Origin: an uncultured Candidatus Actinomarina sp.
Lineage (GTDB): Bacteria > Actinomycetota > Acidimicrobiia > Actinomarinales > Actinomarinaceae
DNA length: 64,000 nucleotides
Assembly (NCBI GenBank): GCA_902596545.1
Contig: CACJUH010000002.1
Coordinates: forward strand, 62,001-126,000
Direction: 5' to 3'
Numbering within the stretch: position 1 is the stretch's first letter; each line of letters starts with the position of its first letter. The notes under the pieces are model-generated. The model searched no databases. It saw only the letters and a list, made by a program, of their open reading frames with translations, and was not told the origin of the DNA. Shown here piece by piece: positions 43,467 to 52,733 of the stretch. The translations under genes were made by a program, and so were the position numbers.

Positions 43467-46118
43467 ATGTATTTAAAATCTTTAGATATTAATGGCTTTA
43501 AGTCATTCTATGAAAAAACTTCTGTTGACTTTTCTAATAAAGTCAATGTAATAGTTGGACCGAATGGTTCTGGTAAATCCAATGTCGTTGATGCAATTTC
43601 TTGGGTATTAGGTACTCAAAGTCCAGCAACCTTAAGAACTAATAAGATGGAAGATGTTATATTTGCTGGTACTGAAAAGTTGTCTCAAAAAGGTTTTGCA
43701 GAAGTTTACTTGAATTTTGAAGTGGATGAAAAATTATTCAATGGAAATTCTGAAATATCTATTGGGAGAAAATTGTTTAGGGATGGTACATCAGAATATT
43801 TTATGAACGGATTAAATTGCCGTTTGTTAGATATTCAAGAATTTTTAAATGATGTTGGGATTGGAAAGCAGCAACATATCATTATTTCACAGGGGCAAAT
43901 AGCTGAAATTTTGAATTCTAAACCTGAAGATCACAGAACAACCATTGAAGAGGCAGCCGGAATTCTTCCACTTAGAGTTAAGAAAGAAAAATCATTAAAA
44001 AGAATTGAATCTGGCGAGAAAGAAATTAAGAGAGCAAAAGATGTTCTTCGTGAGATTAAAAAACAACTTAAACCTCTGCAAGATCAAGCAGAAAAAGCAA
44101 AAATACATGAAGAGAGTACAAAGCTCCTAAAGAGTAAAGTTATTGAACTGAATGTCATGATGTTCAGAAAATTTGATGATAAATATAAAAGTTTTGTAAT
44201 TGAAGAAAATTCCTTAGATCAAAACTTAGAAGATATTGATAAAAAATTAAATACATTAAAAGATCAAAAAGGTCAGATAAATAATGAACTTGGTGATGGA
44301 TACTCAATAGGTTCAACATTTAAAGATTACTCTGGAAAATTTTTAAATCTATCTGAGCAACTTAGGTCTTTAGCTCAAGTTGCATATGAGAGAAAAGATA
44401 ATCTAGAACGTGAAGAAATTAAAGCTTCCGAAGAGCTAAATAAAACTATTAATAAAATAAATGAAAATAATAATCAAATATCAATGCTCACCTCTCAGTT
44501 GATGGATAAAAAGCAAAGCCTAACTAATTTAGAAAATCAAAGTGTAGACATTAAGTATCAAATTGAAGAGATTATTAAAAAACTATCTGCTTCTACAGAG
44601 GTAAATGAAGCAGTTTTAGAAAGTGAAATCAAACAAATTAGACAATCAATTGATATTACAAATAAAGATTTACAACTTTTTGAAAAGGAATTTTCAAAGT
44701 GGGAAGAAGATCTACAAATTTCAGAATCTTTGTTAAATGATTTAAACATAAAATTAGAATCGTATCAAATTCCAAAAGATTTAGTTGAAGAATTTCCGGC
44801 TCATACAAAAAAAATAATACGAAGAGAATTAGACATTAATAAAAATAATATTCTAAAAATTAATTTTGATTCTGAAAATTTAAATTCTGAACTTCTTAAG
44901 AAAGAAGAGCTCCTCTCAAATATTTTTCATAAAGAAGAATTTAAATCTGATATAAACAAACAAAAAGATGAATTAGAAAATAAACTTAAACAATTAGAAC
45001 AAGATATAAGTCTTATTAGCAATCAACTTATTACATCTCAAGAAAGAATAAAAAATCTTTCTAATCAGAATACTGAATTAAATATTGTAAAAAAGAATCT
45101 TGAGGGAATTGATAGATTACATCAGAAGTCACAGTTATCTGAAATAATCAATTCTGCAAAAACTTTTATAGAGTTTACAAACTCAACTTCTAATAAATTA
45201 GAAATAGAATCTGAAAAATTTGACCAAAAATATGGAAATTCTAATAAGAAAATTGAAAGAATAGATGAACAAATTGAAAATTTAAATAATGAGCTTTTCA
45301 ATACAAAAGATATGTTAACTAACGTAGCAATCAAAAAATCTGAAATGGAGAGTTCTAAGAGCAATCATTACTCTAATTTAGTAAATATATATGGTTTGAA
45401 TATTGATCAAATTAATCAATATGGAATTATTGCTGCAAATCAAAGTGAATTAGAAAATGAAATTAAACTTCTTGAAAACAAGTTAGAAGAGATAGGTACT
45501 GTCAATTACCTAGCAAAAGAAGACTTTGATTCTTTAAATCTCAGATATGAAGAAATACAGTCTACCATTGATGATTTACAGCTTTCAAAAAAAGAGTTGT
45601 TGTTAAACATTAAAGAAGTAGAAACTGAAATAGAATTCAGAATAGAATCATCATTTAATTCTATATCTGTACATTTTTCTGAAATATTTGAAACATTATT
45701 TCCAGGGGGTAAAGGATCACTTTCCTTCACTGATAAAACAAATATTTTAGAGACTGGCATAGAGATATCAGTACAACCAAGAGGCAAGAAAGTCAAAAAA
45801 CTTTCATTATTATCTGGTGGAGAGAGATCATTGGCTGCAATTGCATTTCTATTTTCAATATTTAAATCTTTTCCGAGTCCATTTTATATTTTAGATGAAG
45901 TTGAAGCAGCTCTTGATGATGCAAATCTTCATAGAATGATTAATTTGCTCGATAAAATAAAAGAAGATGCACAATACATAATTGTTACACATCAACAACA
46001 AACCATGCATGCTGGAGATGTGTTATATGGTGTAACTATGGAGCCAGGTTCTGGATCTAGAGTGTTCACAAAGACAAAAGAAGATTTTGAAAGTTTAATA
46101 GGTACTAATGAAAAATAG
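43467..46118 (+). CDS. smc: Chromosome segregation SMC ATPase lacking a hinge domain
   Basis: At 883 residues this SMC is about 300 shorter than usual. The N-terminal head is complete (Walker A 'GPNGSGKSNVVDAISWVLG'; 'IISQGQIAEILNSKPEDHR' at 139-157). The C-terminal head has 'LLSGGERSLAAIAFLFS' at 781 and Walker B 'FYILDEVEAALDD'. The region 170-680 is continuous coiled coil with almost no glycine and only a small Pro-containing break at about 432-445; the globular hinge (normally about 150 residues) is not there, nor a Rad50-type CxxC hook. The gene is a single unbroken frame. It lies next to rnc-mutM as in other Actinobacteria. Dimerisation must occur differently. Confidence 0.9.
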   Translation: MYLKSLDINGFKSFYEKTSVDFSNKVNVIVGPNGSGKSNVVDAISWVLGTQSPATLRTNKMEDVIFAGTEKLSQKGFAEVYLNFEVDEKLFNGNSEISIGRKLFRDGTSEYFMNGLNCRLLDIQEFLNDVGIGKQQHIIISQGQIAEILNSKPEDHRTTIEEAAGILPLRVKKEKSLKRIESGEKEIKRAKDVLREIKKQLKPLQDQAEKAKIHEESTKLLKSKVIELNVMMFRKFDDKYKSFVIEENSLDQNLEDIDKKLNTLKDQKGQINNELGDGYSIGSTFKDYSGKFLNLSEQLRSLAQVAYERKDNLEREEIKASEELNKTINKINENNNQISMLTSQLMDKKQSLTNLENQSVDIKYQIEEIIKKLSASTEVNEAVLESEIKQIRQSIDITNKDLQLFEKEFSKWEEDLQISESLLNDLNIKLESYQIPKDLVEEFPAHTKKIIRRELDINKNNILKINFDSENLNSELLKKEELLSNIFHKEEFKSDINKQKDELENKLKQLEQDISLISNQLITSQERIKNLSNQNTELNIVKKNLEGIDRLHQKSQLSEIINSAKTFIEFTNSTSNKLEIESEKFDQKYGNSNKKIERIDEQIENLNNELFNTKDMLTNVAIKKSEMESSKSNHYSNLVNIYGLNIDQINQYGIIAANQSELENEIKLLENKLEEIGTVNYLAKEDFDSLNLRYEEIQSTIDDLQLSKKELLLNIKEVETEIEFRIESSFNSISVHFSEIFETLFPGGKGSLSFTDKTNILETGIEISVQPRGKKVKKLSLLSGGERSLAAIAFLFSIFKSFPSPFYILDEVEAALDDANLHRMINLLDKIKEDAQYIIVTHQQQTMHAGDVLYGVTMEPGSGSRVFTKTKEDFESLIGTNEK

Positions 46119-46491
46119 CGACTTAGCTGATTTAGCTAGAAATATTGCTGAAAAAGCATATGCACCATATTCAAATTTTAGAGTTGGTGCAGCACTGATT
46201 ACTGATTCTGGAAATATATATACTGGTTGCAATATTGAAAACGCATCATATCCAGCAACAGTTTGTGCGGAAGATGTTGCAGTTGTTAAGGCTATATCAG
46301 AAGGTGAAAAGAGTATTGACACAATTGCGGTTGCATGTATTGATGCTGAATCAGACACTGCAATATTTCCATGTGGAATTTCTCGTCAGAGATTAGCTGA
46401 ATTTGATACAAAGAAAGTGATTGTTGTTGAGAAAGACGGTTACAAAGAATATACCTTTGACGAAATACTTCCTTATAATTTTAAATTTTAA
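46108..46491 (+). CDS. cdd: Cytidine deaminase (one zinc ligand altered)
   Basis: The 127-residue protein matches tetrameric cytidine deaminases: 'AYAPYSNFRVGAALI', 'GCNIENASYPATVCAED' (Cys53, catalytic Glu55), and 'FPCGISRQRLAEF'. The last motif normally reads PCGACRQ, with two Cys zinc ligands; here the second is Ser92, so only Cys53 and Cys89 remain at standard positions. It should deaminate cytidine to uridine for salvage, with Pnp, DeoB and Upp encoded nearby. It overlaps smc by 11 bases. Confidence 0.88.
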   Translation: MKNSDLADLARNIAEKAYAPYSNFRVGAALITDSGNIYTGCNIENASYPATVCAEDVAVVKAISEGEKSIDTIAVACIDAESDTAIFPCGISRQRLAEFDTKKVIVVEKDGYKEYTFDEILPYNFKF

Positions 46492-47405
46492 AGATTTTGA
46501 TTAATTTTTGGAATAACACTTAAAGTATCGCCAACAATACCTAAATCAGCTAATTGAAATATTGGTGCCTCTTCATCTTTATTAATTGCAATAATGAATT
46601 TTGAATCTTTCATGCCAACCTGGTGTTGCGTAGCTCCAGATATTCCACAGGCAATATAAACATCTGGTTTCACTGTTTTACCTGTTTGACCTACCTGCTG
46701 AGAATATGGCATCCATCCTGCATCTACAATTGCTCTAGTTCCGCCAATAGCTGCGTTCAATTTTGCTGCTAATTCTTCAACAATAACTAAATTTTCTTTA
46801 TCTACCATTCCTCTTCCAGCTGAAATCACCACTTTTGAATCTTCCAATTGTGGTCCAGTTTTTTCTTCTTTATAAATGTCAAAAATGGCAACGTCAGAAT
46901 TTTCAACTTCAATAGTTTCAAAATTATTATTTAATTCAACATCAGCGGGTTCAAAAGATTTCGGTCTTACTAATAAAAGCGAATGATTAGATGCAATCTT
47001 TGATTTATATAAACTTTCACCGCCATTTATGGAATTGATTGTTGAAACCGCATCTCCATTAATTTCAAAATCGATAACATTTGATACAGGACTTGAATTT
47101 AAGTCTACAGAGATAAAAGAAATCAGATCTCTACAAAGGTATGTGGATGACCCTAAGATCAAGTTAATACCTTCATCATTCACAATTTTTGTAATCAAAT
47201 CTGTAACTTTACTGAATTGTAAAGATTCACTGCTTCTTTTGATATAGGTTTGTTTAAAAGATTCAGAACCAATTGTTGGGTCATCGTCACTTCCTATTGT
47301 TACAACTTGATAATCGAGACTTTCATCTTGTGCTTTTTTAATTATCTCTAATGTTCCACTGCTAAGCGTTCCATTTAAAATTTCACCTAATATTAATGTT
47401 TTCAT
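46488..47405 (-). CDS. etfA: Electron transfer flavoprotein alpha subunit
   Basis: The 305-residue protein has the FAD-binding C-terminal domain with 'VISAGRGMVDKENL', 'AAIGGTRAIVDAGWMPYSQ', 'QVGQTGKTVKPDVYIACGIS' and 'AINKDEEAPIF'. With EtfB it accepts electrons from acyl-CoA dehydrogenases and passes them to the quinone pool via EtfQO. It overlaps etfB by 4 bases. Confidence 0.95.
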   Translation of the reverse strand: MKTLILGEILNGTLSSGTLEIIKKAQDESLDYQVVTIGSDDDPTIGSESFKQTYIKRSSESLQFSKVTDLITKIVNDEGINLILGSSTYLCRDLISFISVDLNSSPVSNVIDFEINGDAVSTINSINGGESLYKSKIASNHSLLLVRPKSFEPADVELNNNFETIEVENSDVAIFDIYKEEKTGPQLEDSKVVISAGRGMVDKENLVIVEELAAKLNAAIGGTRAIVDAGWMPYSQQVGQTGKTVKPDVYIACGISGATQHQVGMKDSKFIIAINKDEEAPIFQLADLGIVGDTLSVIPKINQNL

Positions 47406-48151
47406 ATAACCTTAAGTTCCTTAAGTTTGTCTACAATAACTTGGAAAGCTTCTCCTTCATCAATAATTTTTTCACCATTTTTTGAATTTTCAAGTGCTTC
47501 AATGCTGATAAATTCTAAGTTTTGATCTGTTGTGATGTTTAGCGTGCTTAATTCGACTTTTTCTATTGGTTTCGACTTTGCAGCCATAATATCTTTAAAA
47601 TTTGGATATCTAGGTTCTACACCTCCAGCAGTTACTGATATAACACAATTTTGTGGCATTTTTACTTTTTCGGATCCCTCTGATGTTTGCCTAGTAAGTG
47701 ATACATCTTCACCAATTTCTATAGCTTTAACATAAGATATACAATCTAAGTTCAAAAATCTTGAAACTTGTTGTGGTACCGTTCCTGAATAACCATCAGT
47801 AGATTCGGTACCAAAAATAACAATATCTGCGTTGGTTGTTTTTGCGAGTTCACTTAAAACATTAGCTGTCATTAAAGAATTAGCGCCTTTTAAAGAGTCA
47901 TCATCTACATATAAGGCTTTATCTGCACCCATCTGTAATGCTTGTTGTAAGCCTTTCATAGTTCCTGCGGGACCCATAGAAATAATCGTAACTTCAGCAT
48001 CATACTTTTCTTTTAACTGAAGTGCTATTTCAATACCATACCTGTCAGTATCGTCTAAAACTTGTTCTTCAGGCCTGACGATTATCCCATTGTCATATGA
48101 TGTTTCGTTTGCTGGATCCGGAATCTGTTTAGCGCATACAGTGATGTTCAT
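47402..48151 (-). CDS. etfB: Electron transfer flavoprotein beta subunit
   Basis: The 249-residue protein starts with the EtfB pattern 'ITVCAKQIPDPANETSYD' and has 'NPYDRYGIEIALQLKE'-like 'DTDRYGIEIALQLK', 'QMGADKALYVDD' and 'PRYPNFKDIMAAKSKPIE'. It binds AMP and pairs with EtfA. Two acyl-CoA dehydrogenases in the window are likely donors. It lies 20 bases downstream of the pnp gene on the same strand. Confidence 0.95.
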   Translation of the reverse strand: MNITVCAKQIPDPANETSYDNGIIVRPEEQVLDDTDRYGIEIALQLKEKYDAEVTIISMGPAGTMKGLQQALQMGADKALYVDDDSLKGANSLMTANVLSELAKTTNADIVIFGTESTDGYSGTVPQQVSRFLNLDCISYVKAIEIGEDVSLTRQTSEGSEKVKMPQNCVISVTAGGVEPRYPNFKDIMAAKSKPIEKVELSTLNITTDQNLEFISIEALENSKNGEKIIDEGEAFQVIVDKLKELKVI

Positions 48152-48171
48152 AGATTTTATATTAATTAGAA

Positions 48172-48999
48172 TTAATTATTACCGATATTTATTTCAGACA
48201 AAAATTCTTTCATAAAGTTTTGAAGTTTTACTTTAGATTTCTCAGCAATTTCAATTACTTCATTATGATCTAATGGATTCTGGCTTATTCCAGCGGCTAA
48301 ATTAGTAACTAATGAAAAAGCTACAGTTTTTATACCTGCATGCTTGGCTACAATTGCTTCAGGAACTGTTGACATTCCAACAAGATCAGCTCCTATATTT
48401 TTAGCAAAATTTACCTCTGCAGGTGTTTCATAAGAAGGACCAGTAAACCAGGCATATACACCAGTTTTAAACTCAAAATGATTTTTCGCTACTTTTTCTG
48501 CTAACGTCAACAATTCAGAATTGTACACTTCAGACATATCTGGAAATCTTGGTCCAAATTCTTCTAAGTTTTTACCAATTAATGGATTATCACCAGTTAA
48601 ATTAATATGGTCAGTAATCGCAACAATATCACCAGGGATATACTCTGAAGAAATCCCTCCAGCGGCATTTGTAAGTATTAGAGTTTTTGCACCTAGCATT
48701 ATAAATGTTCTTATTGGGATAACTAATTCTTGAATAGGGTAACCTTCATAAAAATGAGCACGACCAGACAGAATTGCAGTTATTTTTCCCTCAATATTTA
48801 CAATACTTAATTTCCCAGAATGACCTTCGATAGAAGGCTGTAAAAAATTGGGTATTTCAGAATAATTTAATTGATATAAGGGTTTGTAGTTCTCTTCAAA
48901 ACCACTCATACCAGATCCTAATACAATTACAGATTCTATAGTTTTTCCTTCAATGATTTCTGAGATAAAGGCTTTAGACTCTGTTATTTTTTCGATCAT
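48172..48999 (-). CDS. Purine nucleoside phosphorylase (trimeric type)
   Basis: The 275-residue enzyme has the phosphate-binding 'VIVLGSGMSGFEE', 'AILSGRAHFYEGY', 'TNAAGGISSEYIPGDIVAIT', 'WFTGPSYETPAEV' and 'VGMSTVPEAIVAKHAG', as in PunA/PNP II. It splits purine nucleosides to base and (deoxy)ribose 1-phosphate, which DeoB (next gene upstream) isomerises. It is 19 bases downstream of deoB. Confidence 0.94.
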   Translation of the reverse strand: MIEKITESKAFISEIIEGKTIESVIVLGSGMSGFEENYKPLYQLNYSEIPNFLQPSIEGHSGKLSIVNIEGKITAILSGRAHFYEGYPIQELVIPIRTFIMLGAKTLILTNAAGGISSEYIPGDIVAITDHINLTGDNPLIGKNLEEFGPRFPDMSEVYNSELLTLAEKVAKNHFEFKTGVYAWFTGPSYETPAEVNFAKNIGADLVGMSTVPEAIVAKHAGIKTVAFSLVTNLAAGISQNPLDHNEVIEIAEKSKVKLQNFMKEFLSEINIGNN

Positions 49000-49018
49000 T
49001 TGATATTAGGTTAATAAG

Positions 49019-50170
49019 TTAAATTCGATTTAAAAAGCTTTTACCTGGAAATATATTATTTAACTCAAAAAAATCACAGATTGTTGAAGCTACATTATAG
49101 AAACCTTCAAGATCACCAATATATTCTGCTTTACCATTTTTTTTATAAGCAACCATCGGAACATATTCTCTTGAATGATCTGTTTTACCATCTGTTGGAT
49201 CTGTACCATGATCACCTGTAAAAATTATTAGGTCGTTTTCACTCATGATATCTAAAATTCCTTGAATTTTCCTATCAATAAGTTTTAATCCTTCATAATA
49301 TCCTTGTGGATCTTCTCTGTGGCCATACAGCATATCTAAATCAACTAAATTAACAAAAATAAAATCATGGTTACCATTTTTGGCTTCATTATGTAGGTAT
49401 TCAAGTCCATTTGAGTCACCCTCAGTATGTACAGCAGTTGTCAAAAACATTTCTCCAAATAAATCGCTAATCTTACCTATTCCATATGTAGATAGATTAT
49501 TTTTATATAAATAACTTAAAATTGTTTCGCCTGGAGGATTCATGCCAAAATCTTTTCTATCATAAGTTCTAACAAAATTGTCATATTCTCCAATAAATGG
49601 TCTCGCTATTACTCGTCCAATATTGTATTCATCACAATATTTTCTTGAAATCTCGCATATTTTGTAAAGTTCCTCAACAGAACAAACATTTTCGTGAGCG
49701 GCAATTTGAAAAACTGAATCTCCAGAAGTATATAAAATTAATTTTCCCGATGATAGATGCTCTCTTCCCAATTCTTTTAATATTTCAGTACCTGATGCAT
49801 GTTTGTTGCCTATGAATTCAATATTTGCTTCTTTTTGAATTGAGTGAATTAACTCCTGAGGGAATCCTTGAGGATAAGTTGAAAAATCTTGTTCAGTTAT
49901 TAAACCTGCGAGCTCCCAATGTCCAGTAGTAGAATCATTTCCAATTGACTTTTCTGAAAGTCTGCCAACAGTAGCAATATGGTTAGTATCCATATTTTTT
50001 ACTTCAGTAATTTTTCCAAAACCTAACTTTTCCATAGTTGGTAAATTGACACCACCTACAGCATTCGCAACATTTGAAAGAGTATTTGTTCCTAAATCAC
50101 CATATTTATCCGCATCAGGTGCTTCACCAACACCTAAAGAATCAATAACGACAAGAAAACATCTTTTCAT
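49019..50170 (-). CDS. deoB: Phosphopentomutase
   Basis: The 383-residue metalloenzyme has 'VVIDSLGVGEAPDADKYGD', the phospho-Thr loop 'GNDSTTGHWELAG', 'INLVDLD'-type 'FVNLVDLDMLYGHR' and 'FTGDHGTDPTDGKTDHSREY', all alkaline-phosphatase-superfamily metal ligands. It converts (deoxy)ribose 1-phosphate to the 5-phosphate. The start codon shares a base with the upp stop. Confidence 0.96.
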   Translation of the reverse strand: MKRCFLVVIDSLGVGEAPDADKYGDLGTNTLSNVANAVGGVNLPTMEKLGFGKITEVKNMDTNHIATVGRLSEKSIGNDSTTGHWELAGLITEQDFSTYPQGFPQELIHSIQKEANIEFIGNKHASGTEILKELGREHLSSGKLILYTSGDSVFQIAAHENVCSVEELYKICEISRKYCDEYNIGRVIARPFIGEYDNFVRTYDRKDFGMNPPGETILSYLYKNNLSTYGIGKISDLFGEMFLTTAVHTEGDSNGLEYLHNEAKNGNHDFIFVNLVDLDMLYGHREDPQGYYEGLKLIDRKIQGILDIMSENDLIIFTGDHGTDPTDGKTDHSREYVPMVAYKKNGKAEYIGDLEGFYNVASTICDFFELNNIFPGKSFLNRI

Positions 50171-50790
50171 TAAGTTGTACCAAAAAGCCTATCTCCCATA
50201 TCTCCAAGGCCTGGAACTATATACCAACTTTCGTTAAGTTTTTCGTCTATATTACCTGTTATCAATGTAATATCTGGATGCTCTTTTTCTAACCGTTCAA
50301 TACCCTCAGGGGCAGAAATAACAGTTAGAGCAATAATTTCTTTTGGTTTTTGTTCCTTTACTTTATCAATGGCAAAAGATAGAGAACCTCCAGTAGCAAG
50401 CATAGGTTCTAATATAAAAATGTTTTTGTTATTTAAATCAGGTAAATTTTCATAATAATATTCAGGTTCTGCAGTTTCTTCATTTCTTTGAACACCAATA
50501 TACCCAAATGAAACATTTGGTAAAAGCTCTTTAACTCCATCCATTAAACCTAGTCCAGCTCTTAGTACGGAAATAGCAACACTGTCGTTTTCTACTTCAT
50601 AACCCTTAGTATCTACTAATGGTGTAGTTATATTTTTTTCTTTTAATGAAATATTTTTAGTACCTTCAATAAAAAGTAAATATGAAAGCTTGGTTGCGTA
50701 TGCTCTAAATTCTTCACTGTTGGTATTTTCGTTTCTGAGTATTGTTAAATAGTGACTTTTAAGTGGATGAGATAATTCAATTACTTGCAT
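50170..50790 (-). CDS. upp: Uracil phosphoribosyltransferase
   Basis: The 206-residue enzyme has 'SVLRAGLGLMDGVKELLP', the PRPP loop 'ILEPMLATGGSLSFAIDK' and the uracil-binding 'YIVPGLGDMGDRLFGT'. It makes UMP from uracil and PRPP. It heads the minus-strand nucleoside-salvage run upp-deoB-pnp followed by etfBA. Confidence 0.96.
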   Translation of the reverse strand: MQVIELSHPLKSHYLTILRNENTNSEEFRAYATKLSYLLFIEGTKNISLKEKNITTPLVDTKGYEVENDSVAISVLRAGLGLMDGVKELLPNVSFGYIGVQRNEETAEPEYYYENLPDLNNKNIFILEPMLATGGSLSFAIDKVKEQKPKEIIALTVISAPEGIERLEKEHPDITLITGNIDEKLNESWYIVPGLGDMGDRLFGTT

Positions 50791-50885
50791 TAAAAATTAG
50801 GTTAGCAAAACATTAAATCTTTTCTAGTTATTTTTGATAAGAAGTTAATCTAATAAAAGTACATTTTATGCTCTACTTAATGTAA

Positions 50886-50891
50886 TATAAT
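50886..50891 (+). promoter_or_regulatory. Candidate -10 box of the rpsP operon
   Basis: A perfect TATAAT lies 26 bases before the rpsP ATG in the 127-base divergent gap between upp and rpsP. No clear -35 box is visible. The short leader contains AAAAAAGG as ribosome-binding site. Nothing else is recognisable in the gap. Confidence 0.45.
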
Positions 50892-50917
50892 GTATTGCTA
50901 TTTAAAAAAGGAAATTA

Positions 50918-51310
50918 ATGCCTGTAAAGATAAGACTTGCACAAAGAGGTAAGAAAAAGAATAGAACATACAGAGTAGTTGTTGCCGATTCTCGCTCACC
51001 AAGAGATGGAAAGTTTATTGAGGACTTGGGTTACTATGATCCACATCATAACCCTTCAAAAGTCGAAATTAATGTTGATAAAGCTGTGTCATGGTTAGAC
51101 AAGGGAGCTCAGCCATCAGAGCGTGCACAAAAATTATTAGAAATTTCTGGGGCATGGGCTCAGTGGAGATCATCAAAAGGAGAAGTTGTTTCTATTCCTA
51201 CTGCTCCTGCAGAAAAAGTTAAAAGCAGTTCAAAGGCAAATAAAAAGAAAGAAGAAGCTACTCAAGAAGAAACTTCTGAAGAATCTTCAGAAGATACAGA
51301 AGAGGAATAA
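50918..51310 (+). CDS. rpsP: Ribosomal protein S16
   Basis: The 130-residue protein starts MPVKIRLAQRGKKKNRTYRV and contains 'VVADSRSPRDGKFIEDLGYY', the standard S16 core (about 80 residues). A long Lys/Ser then Glu-rich tail (residues 100-130) extends it, as often in Actinobacteria. It heads the rpsP-khpA-rimM run. Confidence 0.96.
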   Translation: MPVKIRLAQRGKKKNRTYRVVVADSRSPRDGKFIEDLGYYDPHHNPSKVEINVDKAVSWLDKGAQPSERAQKLLEISGAWAQWRSSKGEVVSIPTAPAEKVKSSSKANKKKEEATQEETSEESSEDTEEE

Positions 51311-51313
51311 TTT

Positions 51314-51565
51314 ATGGCCGCAGGTTCAATTGTAAAAAACGTAGTTGAATATATTGTTACGCAAATTGTGGAGGACACAAAGTCTGTGAAAGTCGACATT
51401 GCAGATTCAGACGATGAAAATGTAACAATTGAAGTTAGAACTTCTCCAGATGATATGGGAAGAGTTATTGGTAAAAGAGGAAGAGTTGCTAGAGCGATTC
51501 GTACAGTAGCTCAAGCAGCAGCAGATGAAGAAGGTCTTCAATCTAGCGTAGAATTTATTGACTAA
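51314..51565 (+). CDS. khpA: KH-domain RNA-binding protein KhpA
   Basis: The 83-residue protein is a single KH domain with the GxxG loop in 'MGRVIGKRGRVARAIRTV'. KhpA (YlqC) binds RNA, often with KhpB, and is nearly always located between rpsP and rimM. The start is 3 bases after the rpsP stop. Confidence 0.94.
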   Translation: MAAGSIVKNVVEYIVTQIVEDTKSVKVDIADSDDENVTIEVRTSPDDMGRVIGKRGRVARAIRTVAQAAADEEGLQSSVEFID

Positions 51566-52040
51566 TAATAATTTATATCAAGTTGCTAAATTAGGTAAAC
51601 CTCACTCACTTAGGGGATTTCAATATATAAACATAGACAATTTTTTTAGAAGGTTTGACTTAAGCAATATATCAATGCAAGTTGGTAATGAAGAATTAAT
51701 AGTTGAGAATTTTAAAACCCACTTAAAAGATAGAAATCTAATTAAATTTAAAGATTTTGATACTATTGAGTCAATTGAGAGATTAAGGGATGAGGTTGTC
51801 TCTATTTCAGATAAATATAAAAATGATTTTCTAAATGATAGTAAATTACCTTGGCCTGGTTTTTTTATAAATAAAAACTTAGGTAAATCAGATTTAGTTT
51901 TACTTGGGTTTAATTTTTCTCAAAACTTTACATTTTGCGAAGTTTCTAATTTAACTGATTTTCCAATTCCTTATAATGATAAGTTTTTTTCATATCAGAA
52001 TAATCAACTTATTTTAATTAATGACAACCTAACTGTTTAA
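51558..52040 (+). CDS. rimM: Ribosome maturation factor RimM (divergent)
   Basis: The 160-residue protein begins 'LYQVAKLGKPHSLRGFQYIN', matching the RimM N-terminal 'vGkIgkphGLrGevkv', and has a 'RLRDEVVSISDKYK' segment near residue 80. The rest is weakly conserved; the PRC-barrel domain is hard to see. Position after khpA makes the call secure. It uses a TTG start overlapping khpA by 8 bases. It normally precedes trmD, but here six genes intervene. Confidence 0.82.
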   Translation: MTNNNLYQVAKLGKPHSLRGFQYINIDNFFRRFDLSNISMQVGNEELIVENFKTHLKDRNLIKFKDFDTIESIERLRDEVVSISDKYKNDFLNDSKLPWPGFFINKNLGKSDLVLLGFNFSQNFTFCEVSNLTDFPIPYNDKFFSYQNNQLILINDNLTV

Positions 52041-52733
52041 CCAGTCAAAAATTAAATTACTATATTTATCTTTTACCATATTTTCTGGATGCCATTGAAT
52101 ACCAATAGCATTCCATTCATTAGTAGTTTCAATTCCTTCAATCACACCATCATTTGATTTTGCAGTTATTTTTAAATCTTCACCTAATTTATCAATACCT
52201 TGATGATGTATAGAATTTACCATTATGTTTTTTTCTTTAATTATTTCAAATAGTTTTGATTCTTCATAAACTTCAATATCATGAATGTGAGATCGAGCAT
52301 CTTCGAATGGTTTATCGTGCTCAATTTCTTTAAAACCTGAATCATTAAGATCTTGATATAAAGTACCGTTTTTATAGACATTCAATAATTGATGTCCTCT
52401 ACATATTGCAAGAGTTTTAACATTGTTTTCTTCTGCAGATTTGAGTAGATTTAATTCAGTAAAATCTCTATTGTCTGATATTCGAATTGTTTTAGAATCA
52501 ATTTTTTGGTTATACCTTTCTGGGTTTATATCTCCACCTCCAGAAATTATCAAAGCATCAAATTTTGAAGCATCAATTGCAAGATTATTATTTTGTGGAC
52601 CAATAACTATTGCAGTATTCCCAAATTTGTTACATAAGTTTATAAAATCATTGTTTATTACAACACATGGAATATTTCCAGGTGCCATTTGAACATCTTT
52701 TATTCCAGTTGAGATTCCAATTAATTTATTCAT
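52029..52733 (-). CDS. Class I glutamine amidotransferase-like peptidase C26 (PuuD-like)
   Basis: From the ATG at 52733 the product is 234 residues and starts 'MNKLIGISTGIKD'. It has the nucleophile motif 'TLAICRGHQLLNV' (Cys), an oxyanion 'ISGGGDINPERY' and the His-Glu pair in 'AIGIQWHPENM'. This is the gamma-glutamyl hydrolase group that includes PuuD, which frees GABA from gamma-glutamyl-GABA. Its ATG overlaps the stop of the RidA-like gene by 8 bases. A GABA-releasing role fits gabT in the window but is not proven. Confidence 0.8.
   Translation of the reverse strand: MNKLIGISTGIKDVQMAPGNIPCVVINNDFINLCNKFGNTAIVIGPQNNNLAIDASKFDALIISGGGDINPERYNQKIDSKTIRISDNRDFTELNLLKSAEENNVKTLAICRGHQLLNVYKNGTLYQDLNDSGFKEIEHDKPFEDARSHIHDIEVYEESKLFEIIKEKNIMVNSIHHQGIDKLGEDLKITAKSNDGVIEGIETTNEWNAIGIQWHPENMVKDKYSNLIFDWLNS

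Noticed and set aside
43467-46118. SMC shortened by a frameshift or in-frame assembly error
   Set aside because: The frame is continuous with well-phased coiled coil on both sides of the expected hinge position, so there is no sign of a breakpoint; an exact in-frame deletion in assembly is possible but not indicated.
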